Shown one piece after another: positions 11,811 through 23,841 of a DNA stretch of 64,000 nt. The notes under the pieces are model-generated. The model was not told the DNA's origin. It did no database searches and saw only the letters and a program-made list of their open reading frames with translations. Source of the stretch: Kwoniella botswanensis. Lineage: Eukaryota > Basidiomycota > Tremellomycetes > Tremellales > Cryptococcaceae. Both the position numbers and the translations under genes were made by a program. How positions within the stretch are numbered: the first letter of the stretch is position 1; the number at the start of each line of letters is the position of its first letter. The stretch covers positions 2,108,001-2,172,000 of the forward strand of contig NC_088601.1 in assembly GCF_036426115.1 (NCBI RefSeq), read 5' to 3'.

Positions 11811-13729
11811 TTACACATGTCCAGACTACGAACCACAATCAGCGAGAGAGAACAGTAGAGCACCATGAGAGGACTTACGATAGACCTAGGAGCGTATGGC
11901 TCATCGATATAAGCTTTCTCTTCAGGGGTGAGTTTGACATCAAGAGCGCCTATATCTGTTTTCAGCTTTTGTTTCGGTGGAAGTGAAGGTCTTCTACTCA
12001 CCTATGAGCTCTTTCAAATTATCAAGACTGGTAGAACCGACTATAGGAGCAGTGATGAAATCGTTGCTCAACGACCAAGCCAGTGCTACTTGAGCCATAC
12101 TGATCCCCTTCTTCTTGGCAATCTCTTCGACCCGCTCGTTGATGGCTTTACGAGAATCATCAGGTTTGTCGTGCCCCCGCCCTTTATAGTTGCTATGAGA
12201 TAGCTGGGTCAGCGGTAATTCATGCACTTGAACGATTACTCACGCATCAGTTTTAACTCTCACAGTCTCTTCCGCGTTCCATGGTCTAGCTAAGAAACCA
12301 CGGCAAAGGGGGGACCAAGGGATACAGCCTACATTGAGCAGCTGAAGGGTATATGTGAGTTTGTATATGCCTTGAGACGTATGGAAGGTACCCACTTTGA
12401 GCGTTGGCATCATCTCACGCTCCTCCTCTCTATACGCAGCGTTGTGGAAGTTTTGCATGCTGATGAATGGGGTTAACTTGTTGTTGATCGCATAGTCTAT
12501 TGGAAACCGTCAGCAATTCGACTGGGACCTCCTTCATATGGACTCACTTTGCATGGCCTGGAATTGGTAGGCCCAGCAACTATAGTATATCTCCCGTTCA
12601 GTTCTGAATCATAGTGCGTAGTAAAAGAGATGCCTCACCTTGACATTCCGATGTATCTGACCCAGCCTTTTTGCACGACATCATGTAAAGCTTGTATCTG
12701 AATTCAACATCAGTCCTGGCATCTATTATCAATGGATCAAGACCTTACCGTCTCGGCAATAGGTGTATCGTAGTCGAATCTGTAACAGTCGATCAGCATC
12801 TCTAAATGCATGCGAGTAATCCAGCACTTACCGATGACATTGCAATACATCAATATAATCAAGTTGTAATCGCTTCAAAGAAGCTTGAACAGCCTCAAAG
12901 ATATGCTACATTGTCAGCTGGGCTTGCACTAAAATCACGTACCTTTCGACTAAGCCCTCTGCCGTTGGGATCGACTTTTGCTCCTGATCCTGGTCGGATG
13001 ACAGGGTTGAAAAGCTATGACCATGTCAGCAGATGCTGAATTGCAAGTCTCGGACACTTACCTTGGTGAGAACTACGATGCTCTCCCTCGGGGCCTGTCA
13101 AACGTATCAGCAGAACTTCAGTGATCGTTGCATTTAGCATCACTCACACCAATCTCCTTGATAGCTTTGCCAAGTACCTCCTCAGACACACCTCCAGAGT
13201 ATCTATATCGTTCCCCTCTGTTAGATTTCCAATCTTGTCATATTTTTCAAAACTTACACATCTGCGGTACTGAGTTCCCCGTCAGCGATGGCCTTCTGGT
13301 ATGGATAGGATGGAATCTCACTCAAAAGTATTGATCCCAGCTTCGTAAGCATATCTAATATGTTCGATACTGGTCTTCTCATCAAGTACCCATTGTTGCC
13401 ATCTGACAATCCTCTGTTAGCCGAGCTACAAGGTATAGATGATCTGGCAGACTCACTCGGGTGTTCCATACGCTTGAATCGAGCCGATTTCAGCTGCTGA
13501 GCTCAGAAGTGAGGAGAAAACTTACACATGCATCCCCTACAAGTATCCTGATCAGTAATGTGAATAGCGGAAGAGTGTATAGATGACTCACAAGATCAAT
13601 CTTGATACCTTGAGACCAGAAGTTCCAAGACGGACTATCGGGAAGTTTTGTTTGTGTTAGCTAGTCCCTTGTCGTTGAGTGATTGGGGTACACACCATAC
13701 GGGATCTGCACTTTGTTTTCTGTAGACAT
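11811..13729 (-). CDS. Aldo/keto reductase with microexons
   Basis: This cytosolic NADPH-dependent oxidoreductase reduces aldehydes or ketones. Spliced, the protein begins MSTENKVQIPYVRLGTSGLK and continues VSRLILGCMSYGTPEW. The catalytic tetrad is in place: Asp in NTFDTADVYSGG, Tyr in the same motif, Lys in VVLTKLF and His in LQCHRFDYDTPIAET. The cofactor end reads MAQVALAWSLSNDFITAPIV, and the C-terminus EPYAPRSISGHV. About a dozen exons are required, including exons of 11 nt (13526-13536), 16 nt (13457-13472) and 12 nt (13258-13269); the last encodes TAD of the catalytic loop. The family is AKR9/aryl-alcohol dehydrogenase type (yeast AAD-like). The substrate is not deducible. Confidence 0.88.
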
Positions 13730-14150
13730 TTTGACTTTTCACCTTTCGAGCTTGGACGAGTTAGAAGGAAACAAACAGATAAGTTACTGATCTCACGATC
13801 AGATCAACCTTGATAGTAGCCCCTGCCCAACCCAAAAAAGTGGAAAGGAGATGAGGTACCTCTGACCGGTCTTATGCGGGCCGAGGAGATAACGTCGTAG
13901 CACGTGACGACGAAACCGATCAGAACAACGGTGACGACCGACTAGGTCGTCGAGAGTTGTACGTAGAGGTGAGGTGTCATAGATATATGATCCCAGCAAT
14001 AAAGAAGCAGTCTACAGACATGGTAGACGATGGCAGATTAAGACCCAAAAACCCAAGTGTATGCATCAGATCTTTATGTATTCTATCTATACTATCTAAA
14101 TATCAACAATGCACTTAAGCTCTGGCTACAACGCCCCAGAATTCAATCAC
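13730..14150. other. Intergenic region
   Basis: This holds the presumed promoter of the aldo/keto reductase and the 3' flank of the hydroxyacid dehydrogenase. I see no exon or repeat. Confidence 0.45.
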
Positions 14151-15786
14151 CTAATAACCCTTCTCCGGATCAACTTTGTTGATTGGTTTGCCTCCCTCGC
14201 GTACCCTTTTTACATTCTCCAACAACAAATCAGCTCCAACCTCGAAATAACCCTTCACGTTGGAAGAAGTGTGAGGGGTGATAGTGACCAGTGGGTGGGT
14301 GTATAAAGGGTGACCGTCGGTTAAAGGCTCTGGGTCTGTCACGTCCAGTGCAGCACCGGAGAGATGGCCTTGGTCGAGAGCTTTGATAAGTGTTTCTATG
14401 AGAGATTACGTCGCTGTCAGTGATTGTCATTAGAACAAGGGAGTGATAGGACGATGAGATCAATTGATGTCATCGTATCACTCACCAGACTTGAACAGGT
14501 CACCTCTTCCTACGTTGATCAAGATAGCATCTTTGGGTAATGCCTCTAAAGTTTCCCGAATGGTCAGATGTGTACGTATTGTAGCGGCCGCGCGTTGTGC
14601 TCACCGAAATGCTCATCCTTCAACAAATCTACAGTCTGAGGGGTGGACGGCAAACTAGCAATCAAGATATCCGATTTGCTCAAGAAAGTCTTGAAAGACT
14701 GGAGATCATTGGTCGAATAGTAAGCCGATGGAATCACACCTAAATCAATACAGCATCAGCATCATGTATGATCATGAAGCAAGACAACCTTTGCCAAGGG
14801 AAATTACGAGAATGCTCACCCTCTTCATCGCCTGTTCCAGGGATGATGAATCCTTCGTCCTTTCTTTTCTCCCCAGTCGAGTTCGCAGCGATGACATTCA
14901 CGTTGAAAGCTTTAAGGAGTCTAGCTGTCTCTCTGGCGATATGTCCGTAACCTAGCAATCCAGCGGTTTTGCCGTACAGCGTTCTTCCAGAGTTGCCGAA
15001 ATCTCCAGGAGGGGGAGGTGGAAGTTGAGGGATCTCTCGAACCCATTTTTGCGTGTGCTATAAAAGTAGAGCCGGTAGTCAGCGGGAGCAACCCTTCAGA
15101 GCACTTGATGACACGAAGAGAAGTATACAAACTTACTCTGAGATTGTAAGTTTGCAGATAAAGGTGCATGTACACTAAGCTCCAGTTTGATCACTCAGCA
15201 CTCCTCCTCCATGAATTGTCCGTACAGCAGCGTGCGTGATAATATCATTAATGTATCACTCACAGCTGATACTTTGCGACAGGATCCATTGGGGTATACT
15301 CAACGAATGGATACCTGACGCAGAGGAGATGGTGATCTGTTTTAAGGCTTGTTCGCTGTTGAGTGCTGGTGATTTCAGAGCGGTGTTTGCTCCGGCTGCA
15401 AGTGGACAAATGATATATATGAACAAGGTTCCCTTCACTTGATACGGACAGGGATACATGGGTGGAGACCGAACATCGTCAAGCTGGGGAAAAGATGATA
15501 TCGTCTCCATATGAGGGATCTCATATTTGAAAGAAGGACACTCAAGCTCACCACTTGTCAATTGAACCAATCTCAAATTCGGTATATCCTCGAACTTCAG
15601 ATACTCAGGTATACCCGTATAGTTACTGTACCATACATCTGCTTTCTCCGCCAGCTCCTTGGGTACTTTTTCTTTACCAGCAGGGGGAAAGTGATGTACC
15701 AACCTGAAGTGCGTCTTCACCTCTGCGAGCTTCTCAGGGGAGAGGGGACAGGTGATGATGAGGTTGGAGAGGGAGGGGGCCATCAT
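14151..15786 (-). CDS. D-isomer-specific 2-hydroxyacid dehydrogenase
   Basis: This NAD(P)-dependent enzyme interconverts 2-keto acids and D-2-hydroxy acids, like glyoxylate/hydroxypyruvate reductase. The catalytic-domain start is MMAPSLSNLIITCPLSPEK, with ADVWYSNYTGIPE following. The Rossmann fingerprint is LLGYGHIARETARLLKAFN. The catalytic trio is visible: Arg in LINVGRGDLF, Glu in DVTDPEPL and His in TPHTSS. The C-terminus is GGKPINKVDPEKGY. Six or seven exons are needed. I chose 15786 because two adjacent Met codons open the domain; an in-frame Met at 15984 would add a long, unlikely leader. The fingerprint has GYGHIA in place of the commoner GxGxIG. Confidence 0.87.
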
Positions 15787-16142
15787 GTTTACGTCGGAGT
15801 GGTGATTGTCTATCAAGCCAACTGGATTACATGGATTGAGGTGGTTGATCGAATGACTACAATGAGTGCAACAGGTAGAAAAGTGGATGGAAAAGTGAGA
15901 TCCGGATGTTCGGTGTTTGTATGCTTCGGATTCGGGTTTGACCGATGATAGGATGGAGTGATAAGTCATCATCGGATCATCCAATCACGCCATATCCAAC
16001 TCGTTCGAGATTTCATCCATCTGGTAAAGCAAATAGCTTGTAGAATTATACAAGACGATGAATATGGTAAGATGTTTGTATGTGCATCATAGTTTATATT
16101 CACCACTACATGGTTTCTAGCACACTCTATGATAACACCACC
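15787..16142. other. Intergenic region
   Basis: This is the promoter of the hydroxyacid dehydrogenase and the 3' flank of DUS3. Nothing further is recognised. Confidence 0.45.
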
Positions 16143-18966
16143 TCACCCCTGAGCCTCCTCATTCCCATAAGCGTTCGATTTATGTTTGGGTATGAAATTG
16201 AACCCGTCGTCTACTTTACCCAAGAACATCTCCGAAATCTTGACCCAATCATTGGAGAAAGGTGAACTGAGTAACGTCTCCAACTCGTTCCTTCCCCTGT
16301 ATGCTGGTGGTCTCTCATTCAACTTGGCTGGTAATCTCTCTAGGATACCCAAGGGGACATAACGACATTGGAAAGATAGAGCTTCACATAAGAATCGTCG
16401 GGTGGTGTTGATACCTTGAGTGTCTGATCCCCAGTGAGATAGACCGAATTCAGCGTACTGGGGTAAGAACATAATTATCAGTGAGGATATATCAATAAAA
16501 TCCTAAAGGATGATACGCCAAACAACCCCTCACTCACCTTTCGAATACCCTCCAACCTCTCCGTAGCGGATATGTCCCATTCCCTCCTCTCCTTGATCTC
16601 AGTGAATATCCAAGGTTTGATCAAAGCACCTCTAGCAACCATCACTCCGTCCACACCTGATTTCTCCATCTCTTCGTAATACCCCTGAGCAGAGAAGCAA
16701 TCTCCGTTTCCGAATATAGGTACTGGTGCTAAGTTTGCATCTTTCAGTGATTCCCTCAGTGTCTCGGCGCATGTTTTGATATAGTCCCAATCGGCCAACT
16801 TCGAGTAACGCTGCTGCCTGGATCTACCATGAAGCTATGTACAACCATTCATCAGTTGACGTCCTTGGGAACTATGGTGAATCACCGCCAACAGACTCAC
16901 AGTCAAAGCACCCGCACCCCACTGAGTAGCGAATCGAGGTATGAGTTTGTGAGCATTCGGCTTTCCGTTGGCAACACCGGTTCGCTATGAGTCATTCTGT
17001 CAGCCGTTCACCGTTCGTGTAACCTAGATTAGTTCTGCAAAGTGCTTACGAATTTCACGGTGAGCGGTACTGTTCGGGACCAGAGAATGTCAGTTGTTTG
17101 TGGGGCATGACATTCACTGCCAACTCACTGTCCCCCAAGGCTCGGTTCATTCCCACCATCATCTTAGCCAAACGTCCAGGAGCGTCCATCACTATTTGAG
17201 GGCAGTCAGATGTCAGTTTGAGCCATACGATCCCGATCCAAGATCCACTCACAAGCACTTCCGGCACCTTGATTGAACACCAAGTCGATTGGACAGCCCT
17301 GTCATGGCAAATCAGTACCGTACTCCAGTCGAAGTAGTATTTATACAACTTACCATGTTTATATCCACAAAGTCTACTCCTCCATGTAAAGTATTCTTGA
17401 TCAATTCCGCAGCAGGTACCATCCTATTTGCGAAACCGCCTGCTAATTGAACACCAAACATCTTCTCACTCTCGTGTCTTCTGCATAAAGCCCATTCATC
17501 GTTATGTCCTGACACTAAAGGTTGCGCCAACGCCATTTCCGATATGGTGATAGTCGCTCCGTAGTCCACGCAAAGTCGACGGAATGGCTAGGTATGATTT
17601 GACAAAGATCAGCAGGTGCAGGTATACAGTGTGTAATGTTCTGATGTTATATGAAATAGAAAGGTGAACGACCACTTACCAGATTGCCAACCGTAGTCAA
17701 TGGAGCCAGATACCTTCCTCCTTCCCAATTCAACCTCTTCTTCTCTTCAGGTCTTAGCGGAACATCCATAACTTCGCTTTCTCCAACAATATAACCCTTT
17801 TCTTCCTCTTTCTCTTTTTCCACATTGGCCCCATCCCCGTTCAAACCGTCTTCTTCATTGTTCATAGCCGCCTCCTCTGACACATTCATAGCTGATTCTT
17901 CGTCCATAGGTGAAACGGCCTTGCGTTTGTTCTTGGGCTGTTTGGAATTATATTTGGGTTTGGAATTGGATAGAGTGAATGGTTTCTCAGGTTCAACTTT
18001 GGATAGATACGCTCGGGAGAAGGGGAAGTCGTACTAAGTATATGAAGAAATAAAGTAAGTTTTACATTTCGTGCGATAAATCAGTGTAGTATCTCAATGT
18101 AATTGGAATCAACCCCAAGAGAGTATCAATTATTACCCACCTCATTCCTCTTCAGACTACTTATAACATCCCAATCGACCCAATTCGTCTCGCCATGCTT
18201 CCATTTACTGCCCTCTTTCTCGCCAGTCGACAGGTTGAGTAACTCCCATTCACCCAATCGAGTGATAGGTCCTGACGGAGTCGATGCACCATTTTCCCCA
18301 GACTGATCCTGTATCTTCTTAACGTGACCACCTAAAAACCTACACCTCCAACCATAAGGACAATAACCCAGGTCTTTCAGTACAGGACACGTAGTCGATA
18401 GATTTATTCTACTTCCTGTTATATCTTCACCACCTTTATCTTCCTTATCTTCCACATAGGGAGGTTGATCTTGGAGTTTACCATCGAAATTTAGATATAC
18501 ATCTTTAGGTTTGATCTCGAAATACCCATCCCAACTATGAGCGAATTTACATGATTCCCCCCTCTCGCAAGATCCGGTCGTTTCCCATGCTTTGCATATC
18601 TTGGCGTTGGTCTCTCTGATCACTGGGAAATGCCTAGCCTTGTTCTGGCCTTTACGTTCTTTCTTATTTGGTTTACGTCGTTTGTTATCCCTAGCATCGC
18701 CTGATCCCGAGGTCGTAACTCCTTCAGCCAGATCGTCGGTGTCGAGATTGTTCAATGCGGAGGTGGATGATGAGTCGACAGTGGGTGTCTGGTGTATCAG
18801 GTATCTACATTGCGGTCGTTAGTAGGAAAATTAGAGGGTAGATGGATGTTACTCACTCTGGTTTGATGGGTGCTGTCCCCGCTGGGAGTGGTCTGGCAGA
18901 CAAAGACGTCTCTGGTCTGGCCGTGGCGGTAGAGTCTGTCGATGGGGGTTCTGCTATGGTCGACAT
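16143..18966 (-). CDS. DUS3: tRNA-dihydrouridine(47) synthase, Dus3
   Basis: This FMN/NADPH enzyme reduces uridine 47 in the variable loop of tRNAs, and on some mRNAs, in cytosol and nucleus. The N-terminal third carries two CCCH zinc fingers typical of Dus3: [20 protein letters not shown] and [19 protein letters not shown]. The TIM barrel follows: [13 protein letters not shown], then FVDINM, split by an intron before the Cys-Pro active-site segment. Further on are [26 protein letters not shown]..., [12 protein letters not shown] and [18 protein letters not shown]. It ends [10 protein letters not shown]. About nine exons give roughly 760 residues, longer than yeast Dus3p because of charged linkers after the fingers. 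It shares a promoter region with SEC61. Confidence 0.93.
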
Positions 18967-19301
18967 TGTGCTTATTTCTATTGGGCTGCTATGAATAAGA
19001 AAGAGTATGACCATAAACATCTCTTCTTCAGTCTTTATCGTTGAAAATTCTTATGCTGGAATATGGGATGTCACTATGCGGGGCACCAATCTTGATGTAA
19101 TTACGTAATTTGAGTGCTCTACCAACCAAAAGCGGACATGGGTTCCACGACACCACCCCCTGACATTTCATACTAAACATACATTCCATATCATTCTTCT
19201 TCTACTCATCACATACATCTCTAATTCATACATCCATACCACACTCGTCCCCTCCCCTTCTACCCAGCTCGGCTCCTCTCTCACCTGGTAACTCGGTCAA
19301 A
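18967..19301. promoter_or_regulatory. Bidirectional promoter DUS3 / SEC61
   Basis: This 335-bp gap lies between two divergent housekeeping starts. It has no TATA box on the SEC61 side but long pyrimidine-rich tracts at 19145-19290, usual for highly expressed genes in these yeasts. Confidence 0.45.
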
Positions 19302-21255
19302 ATGGGTTGTAAGTGTGCTTCTGCTATTTGTTATCGTCGAGTGACACGTCAAACACAAACCCTGGAGCTGACCCTACTCTACTCGTATTACCCAGTCCGC
19401 TTCCTCGAGCTCGTTCGACCTTTCATGAGCATCCTCCCAGAGGTCACTGCTCCCGAGAAGAAGGTATGTCCACTTATGAGACTGTTTGTTATCATAACAT
19501 AGGCTGATGACATATGACTGATGAATAGGTCGTATTCAACCATAAAGTGTTATGGACAGCTACCACCCTACTCATCTTCTTGGTCTGCTCTCAAGTACCT
19601 CTGTACGGTATCATGTCATCGGACAGTTCAGATCCACTGTACTGGCTCAGAGCGATCTTGGCTTCCAACAGAGGTACATTGATGGAATTGGGTATCACAC
19701 CGATCGTCACTTCCGGTATGATCATGCAATTGCTCGCTGGAGCTCAGTTGATCGACGTCGATTTCAGCTTGAAAGATGATAGAGCGTTGTTCGGAGCTGC
19801 TCAAAAATGTGAGTGTATATTACTCGGGGATAACAGTGTTGCGTCGATATCATTCCCCTTCATTCATCATGATGTACATGTCTTCCGTATCCTATACTCA
19901 ATATAATCACATTGGCCTTTGTCCATCAACTAGCAATGGGATCATGCTGACCCAATCACCCCAGTATTCGCCATGATCATCGCCCTCGGTCAAGCCACCG
20001 TCTACGTCCTCACCGGTCTCTACGGTTCCCCCTCTTCCCTCGGTCCCGGTGTCTGTCTCCTCTTGATCCTCCAACTCGTCTCCTCGTCACTCATTGTCAT
20101 CCTTCTCGATGAACTCCTCACCAAGGGTTACGGTCTCGGATCTGGTATCTCCTTGTTCATCGCTACCAACATTTGCGAGTCGATCATCTGGAAGGCCTTC
20201 TCCCCTAACACCGTCAACACCGGGAGAGGACCAGAATTTGAAGGTGCTATCATTGCTCTCTTCCACTTGCTTTTCACTTGGAACGACAAGACCAGAGCTC
20301 TTAAAGAAGCCTTTTACAGGGAAAGATTACCAAACGTTATGAACTTGTTGGCTACGGTGGTAGTCTTCGCTTTGGTCATCTACCTACAAGGATTCAGAAT
20401 CGAAATCCCAATCAAATCTTCCAAGATGAGAGGTCAAAGGGGTTCATACCCCGTCAAGCTCTTCTACACCTCCAACATGCCAATCATGTTGGAATCCGCT
20501 TTGACTTCCAACGTGTTCTTGATCAGTCAAATGTTATCGTCAAGATTCCCCAACAACTTCTTGGTTAGATTGTTAGGAGTTTGGGAGGTGAGTCGAAACA
20601 TGTCACATCTCTTTTCGTCTGCGTTTCTACGGTATAGTCAATGCTGATTCTCTTTTTTTCCATTACCACAGCCAATGGAAGAAGTACCCTCTCAACTCTC
20701 CGCCGTCTCCGGTATCGCCTACTACATGTCCGCTCCTCACTCCTTGACCAAAGCGATCCAAGATCCATTCCACACCGTCGTCTACATCGCATTCATCGTC
20801 ACCGCCTGTGCCATCTTCTCCAAAACCTGGATCGAAGTCTCAGGTTCGGGACCAAGAGACGTCGCCAAGCAACTCAAAGATCAAAACATGACTCTTGCCG
20901 GACACCGAGAAGCGTCAATCTACAAGGAACTCAAGAGGGTCATCCCCACCGCTGCTGCTTTTGGAGGTGCTACTCTCGGTTTACTCTCGGTCTTGGCTGA
21001 TATGATGGGCGCTCTCGGAAGTGGTACGGGTATTTTGATGGCCACCACCATCATCTACGGATGTGAGTGTATATGGTCCTCGAGGTTGGACAATGACAGT
21101 TGCTGATTCGTGTGATTCACGTAGACTTCGAGTTAGGCGTTAAAGAGAACTCTGGTCTCGATGCCGCTGGTTTGGGTGATTTACGTGAGTCATTTCACTG
21201 GAATATCTTGATTACCTTGCTGACTCACGCGACCCCAATCCATACAGTCTTCTAA
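19302..21255 (+). CDS. SEC61: Sec61 protein translocon alpha subunit
   Basis: This is the channel subunit of the ER translocon, through which secretory and membrane proteins pass. The first coding exon is only 7 nt (19302-19308, Met-Gly plus one base). It joins at 19396 to give [20 protein letters not shown]. The plug and TM1-2 region reads [20 protein letters not shown] and [20 protein letters not shown], a near-invariant SecY/Sec61 signature. Later come [20 protein letters not shown], the cytosolic loop [20 protein letters not shown], and [17 protein letters not shown]. The end is GLGDLLF, made by a two-codon last exon after an intron. Length is about 478 aa, standard for the family, with ten predicted membrane segments. 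Confidence 0.97.
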
Positions 21256-21584
21256 GAGTGGTCAAATCTACGAAATCAGTATTCCATAATTCCTCTCATC
21301 GGCGAAAATTAGTAGTCAGATGGAGGGAATGATCAAAATCAACGGTTTAATCAAGGAAAAAGCAGAGTGTCAGCGGGAAGCAGGGCTATGGTGAGAGATT
21401 AATCGAGAAGTGGAGTGTGTATCGGAAGATGAGGATGTCAAGATGTTTCACCCTGGTGGACCAGTCATGGTAGGGTGTGCAGAAGGGCAGGAGCAAAAAC
21501 CAGAAAAGAAAAGAGACCAAAAGCACATTTACGGATCAATCGAAACATTGCATTTTATTCTATCCTCTAACAAAAATATATATG

Positions 21585-21842
21585 TTACACCTTCGATACA
21601 AGTCGTGAATGAATACATTGCATCAACGTCGTATTTGACTGAGTAGTGGTTGCTATCCGAATATATTGGATAGCATCATGGCTTCTCAACGAGAAATTCG
21701 AGAGCATCTGTCTTTGTGTCTGATCATACTGTCTCAACACCTCATCCTGTTTCCACTGCAGCTTGATATATTCATCGACTCGATCCTGGCTATTCGGAAT
21801 GGTCTGAATAGCTGTTTGCGTGCTCATGGACCTTCTTCCCAT
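21585..21842 (-). CDS. Possible small coiled-coil protein, unknown
   Basis: This uninterrupted reading frame has 85 codons, from MGRRSMSTQTAIQTIPNSQD to HSRLVSKV. The middle (DRVDEYIKLQWKQDEVLRQY) is rich in Gln, Glu and Arg and could form a short helix or coiled coil. No family is recognised. It could be the terminal exon of a small gene or a chance frame in a UTR. Its composition is more protein-like than the other short frames nearby, but I see no splice-supported partner exon. Confidence 0.25.
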   Translation of the reverse strand: MGRRSMSTQTAIQTIPNSQDRVDEYIKLQWKQDEVLRQYDQTQRQMLSNFSLRSHDAIQYIRIATTTQSNTTLMQCIHSRLVSKV

Positions 21843-22013
21843 GCATGTTATTCGGAATACTGTGTTGCTATGTCGAGTACTCGGCTAAACTGTTTTTGCA
21901 CTAAACCATAAGATACCGAGACTCCGGTGAATTCCATGTTTGACCATCCAATCTCACCGTTGATTCGCCCTCCTTATCTCTCATTCTCATAAGCCAAAGC
22001 CAAATGCACGGGG

Positions 22014-22023
22014 TATATATAAA
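22014..22023 (+). promoter_or_regulatory. TATA box of ACC deaminase gene
   Basis: TATATATAAA lies 92 bp upstream of the start codon, followed by a purine-rich stretch. The position fits a core promoter of an inducible gene. Confidence 0.55.
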
Positions 22024-22114
22024 GAGGAAGTGGGAGGAGGATGCGTGAGGGCGGATTGAACACATTTTCATTACTGCATCTTATTCATAGACATCACTCT
22101 AGCTAGTCTCAACA

Positions 22115-23561
22115 ATGTCTGATCAACCCAAATACATCGAGAAATTACAATCCATCCCCAAAGAGAAGTTCCTCGTGAGTGTCATCACATCGTAGCAAGA
22201 GTAGTCAGGACGACGTAGCTGATGCAATTTCTCCGTACAGTTCGGTCCATCTCCCATCTCTCACTTACCAGGATTGACCAAGCACCTCGGTGGGAAAGTG
22301 AACATCTACGCCAAGAGGGAAGATTGTAATTCCGGTTTGGCATATGGTGGTAACAAAGTTAGAAAGGTGAGTTGAACTATTCGATCTTGTGTTCATACTG
22401 TGTAATATACATTGAATTATTTCCTGATACCATTGCTATCAGCTCGAATACCTCGTCGCCGACGCTAAATCAAAGGGGTGTGATACACTTGTGTCAGTCG
22501 GTGGTGTACAGTCCAACCACACTAGAGCGGTGACTGCTACAGCTGTTGCATCAGGATTGAAGGGTGAGTGACAGTACCAATAGGTCATCCTCCTTATCTT
22601 CATCATCTTCGTCCCGACATGTATCATATTGGAAGAGACTGTTCGCTGACAGTCCTTTCCAATCTAAATAGCCGTCACCGTCCAGGAGAAATGGGTGCCC
22701 ATAGACCCACCTCTATACGCCGAGACTGGTAACATTCTTCTGTCCAGATTGATGGGCGGTGATGTCAGGTTGAACCAAGAGACTTTCGATATCGGTCACA
22801 AGGCTGCTACGGAAGCTGCTTTCAAGGATGTTCAGGATAAAGGTGGTAAACCATAGTGAGTTGGGATTGTTGCCCTTTCGCTCCAAACTCAGACTGATTC
22901 TCGCGATTCATGTACCCACAGCTACATCCCAGCCGGTGCTTCCGATCACCCTCTAGGTGGATTAGGTTTCGTCAACATGGTCGTCGAAGTCGCCGAGCAA
23001 GAAAAGGCTCTGGGTATATTCTTCGATACCATCGTCGTCTGTTCCGTCACTGGATCGTCCCATGCTGGAACTATCGTCGGTGCCGTAGCGGAAGGTAGGA
23101 AGAGGAAAGTGATAGGGATCGATGCTTCTGGTAAACCCGCTCAAACCAAATCTCAAGTCCATCGAATCGCATCCAACACTGCCAAATTGCTAGATGAAGA
23201 TCTGGTTATTGGAGAGAGTGATGTTATTTTGGATGAAAGGTTCCACGCTGGTATTTACGGTATACCTGATGATGAGACTATCAAAGCGATGAGACGTGAG
23301 TTATCTGTGTTCCCCTGGTGTAACCGTCTTATACCAGGATAGTACATGAACAAAGGCTGATACTGATCTATGAATGCTGCTATAGTCGGAGCCAACACCG
23401 ATGCATTCATCACTGACCCGGTGTACGAAGGTAAGTCATTGGCAGGTATGATCAAGTTGATAGAGGAAGGATCGATCAAAGAGGGGTCCAATGTTTTGTA
23501 TATCCACTTGGGTGGTCAACCCGCTTTGAATGCTTATTCTTCCTACTTCCCTCATGACTAG
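22115..23561 (+). CDS. 1-aminocyclopropane-1-carboxylate (ACC) deaminase
   Basis: This PLP enzyme opens ACC, the plant ethylene precursor, to 2-oxobutyrate and ammonia. Five or six exons give about 345 residues starting [19 protein letters not shown]. The PLP lysine lies in [20 protein letters not shown] and the nucleophilic serine in [10 protein letters not shown]. The phosphate-binding region is [10 protein letters not shown]. Two positions that separate true ACC deaminase from D-cysteine desulfhydrase, a Glu in DPVYEGKSL and a Leu in [12 protein letters not shown], are both of the ACC-deaminase kind. The two splice junctions I checked restore family motifs: AKREDCNSG downstream of KEKFL, and [15 protein letters not shown]. 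It probably lets the yeast use plant-derived ACC as nitrogen source. Confidence 0.92.
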
Positions 23562-23841
23562 AGTGACTAGAGTAGATAGATCGTTGTTATAGTATATAGA
23601 ATACCGGATTGGATGCATACAACTGAGATAGAATTGGTCCTGTATGCTTCAGATGCTTCATCTCCACCATAGCGAAGTAACCAAGATTAGTGGAGGTGAA
23701 CCACACAACATGTCAACAAAACAGCATCGATCTCTACCTTCGCGTCTCATTCTCTACAAACGATCATCGCAACCAACCTCTTCCTTCATACACAGCGGTA
23801 ATCAGTCTGGGTTATTGAAGGTCGGCAAATTGTCCGTCACA

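Larger units (their letters stand above)
21256..22114. other. Intergenic region with ACC deaminase promoter
   Basis: This holds the SEC61 3' flank, a doubtful small ORF on the minus strand (listed separately) and the ACC deaminase promoter. Confidence 0.45.

Noticed and set aside
15787-15984. Upstream in-frame Met at 15984 as start of the hydroxyacid dehydrogenase
   Set aside because: It would add about 66 residues of Ser/His-rich leader unlike the family; the paired Met at 15786 opens the conserved domain.
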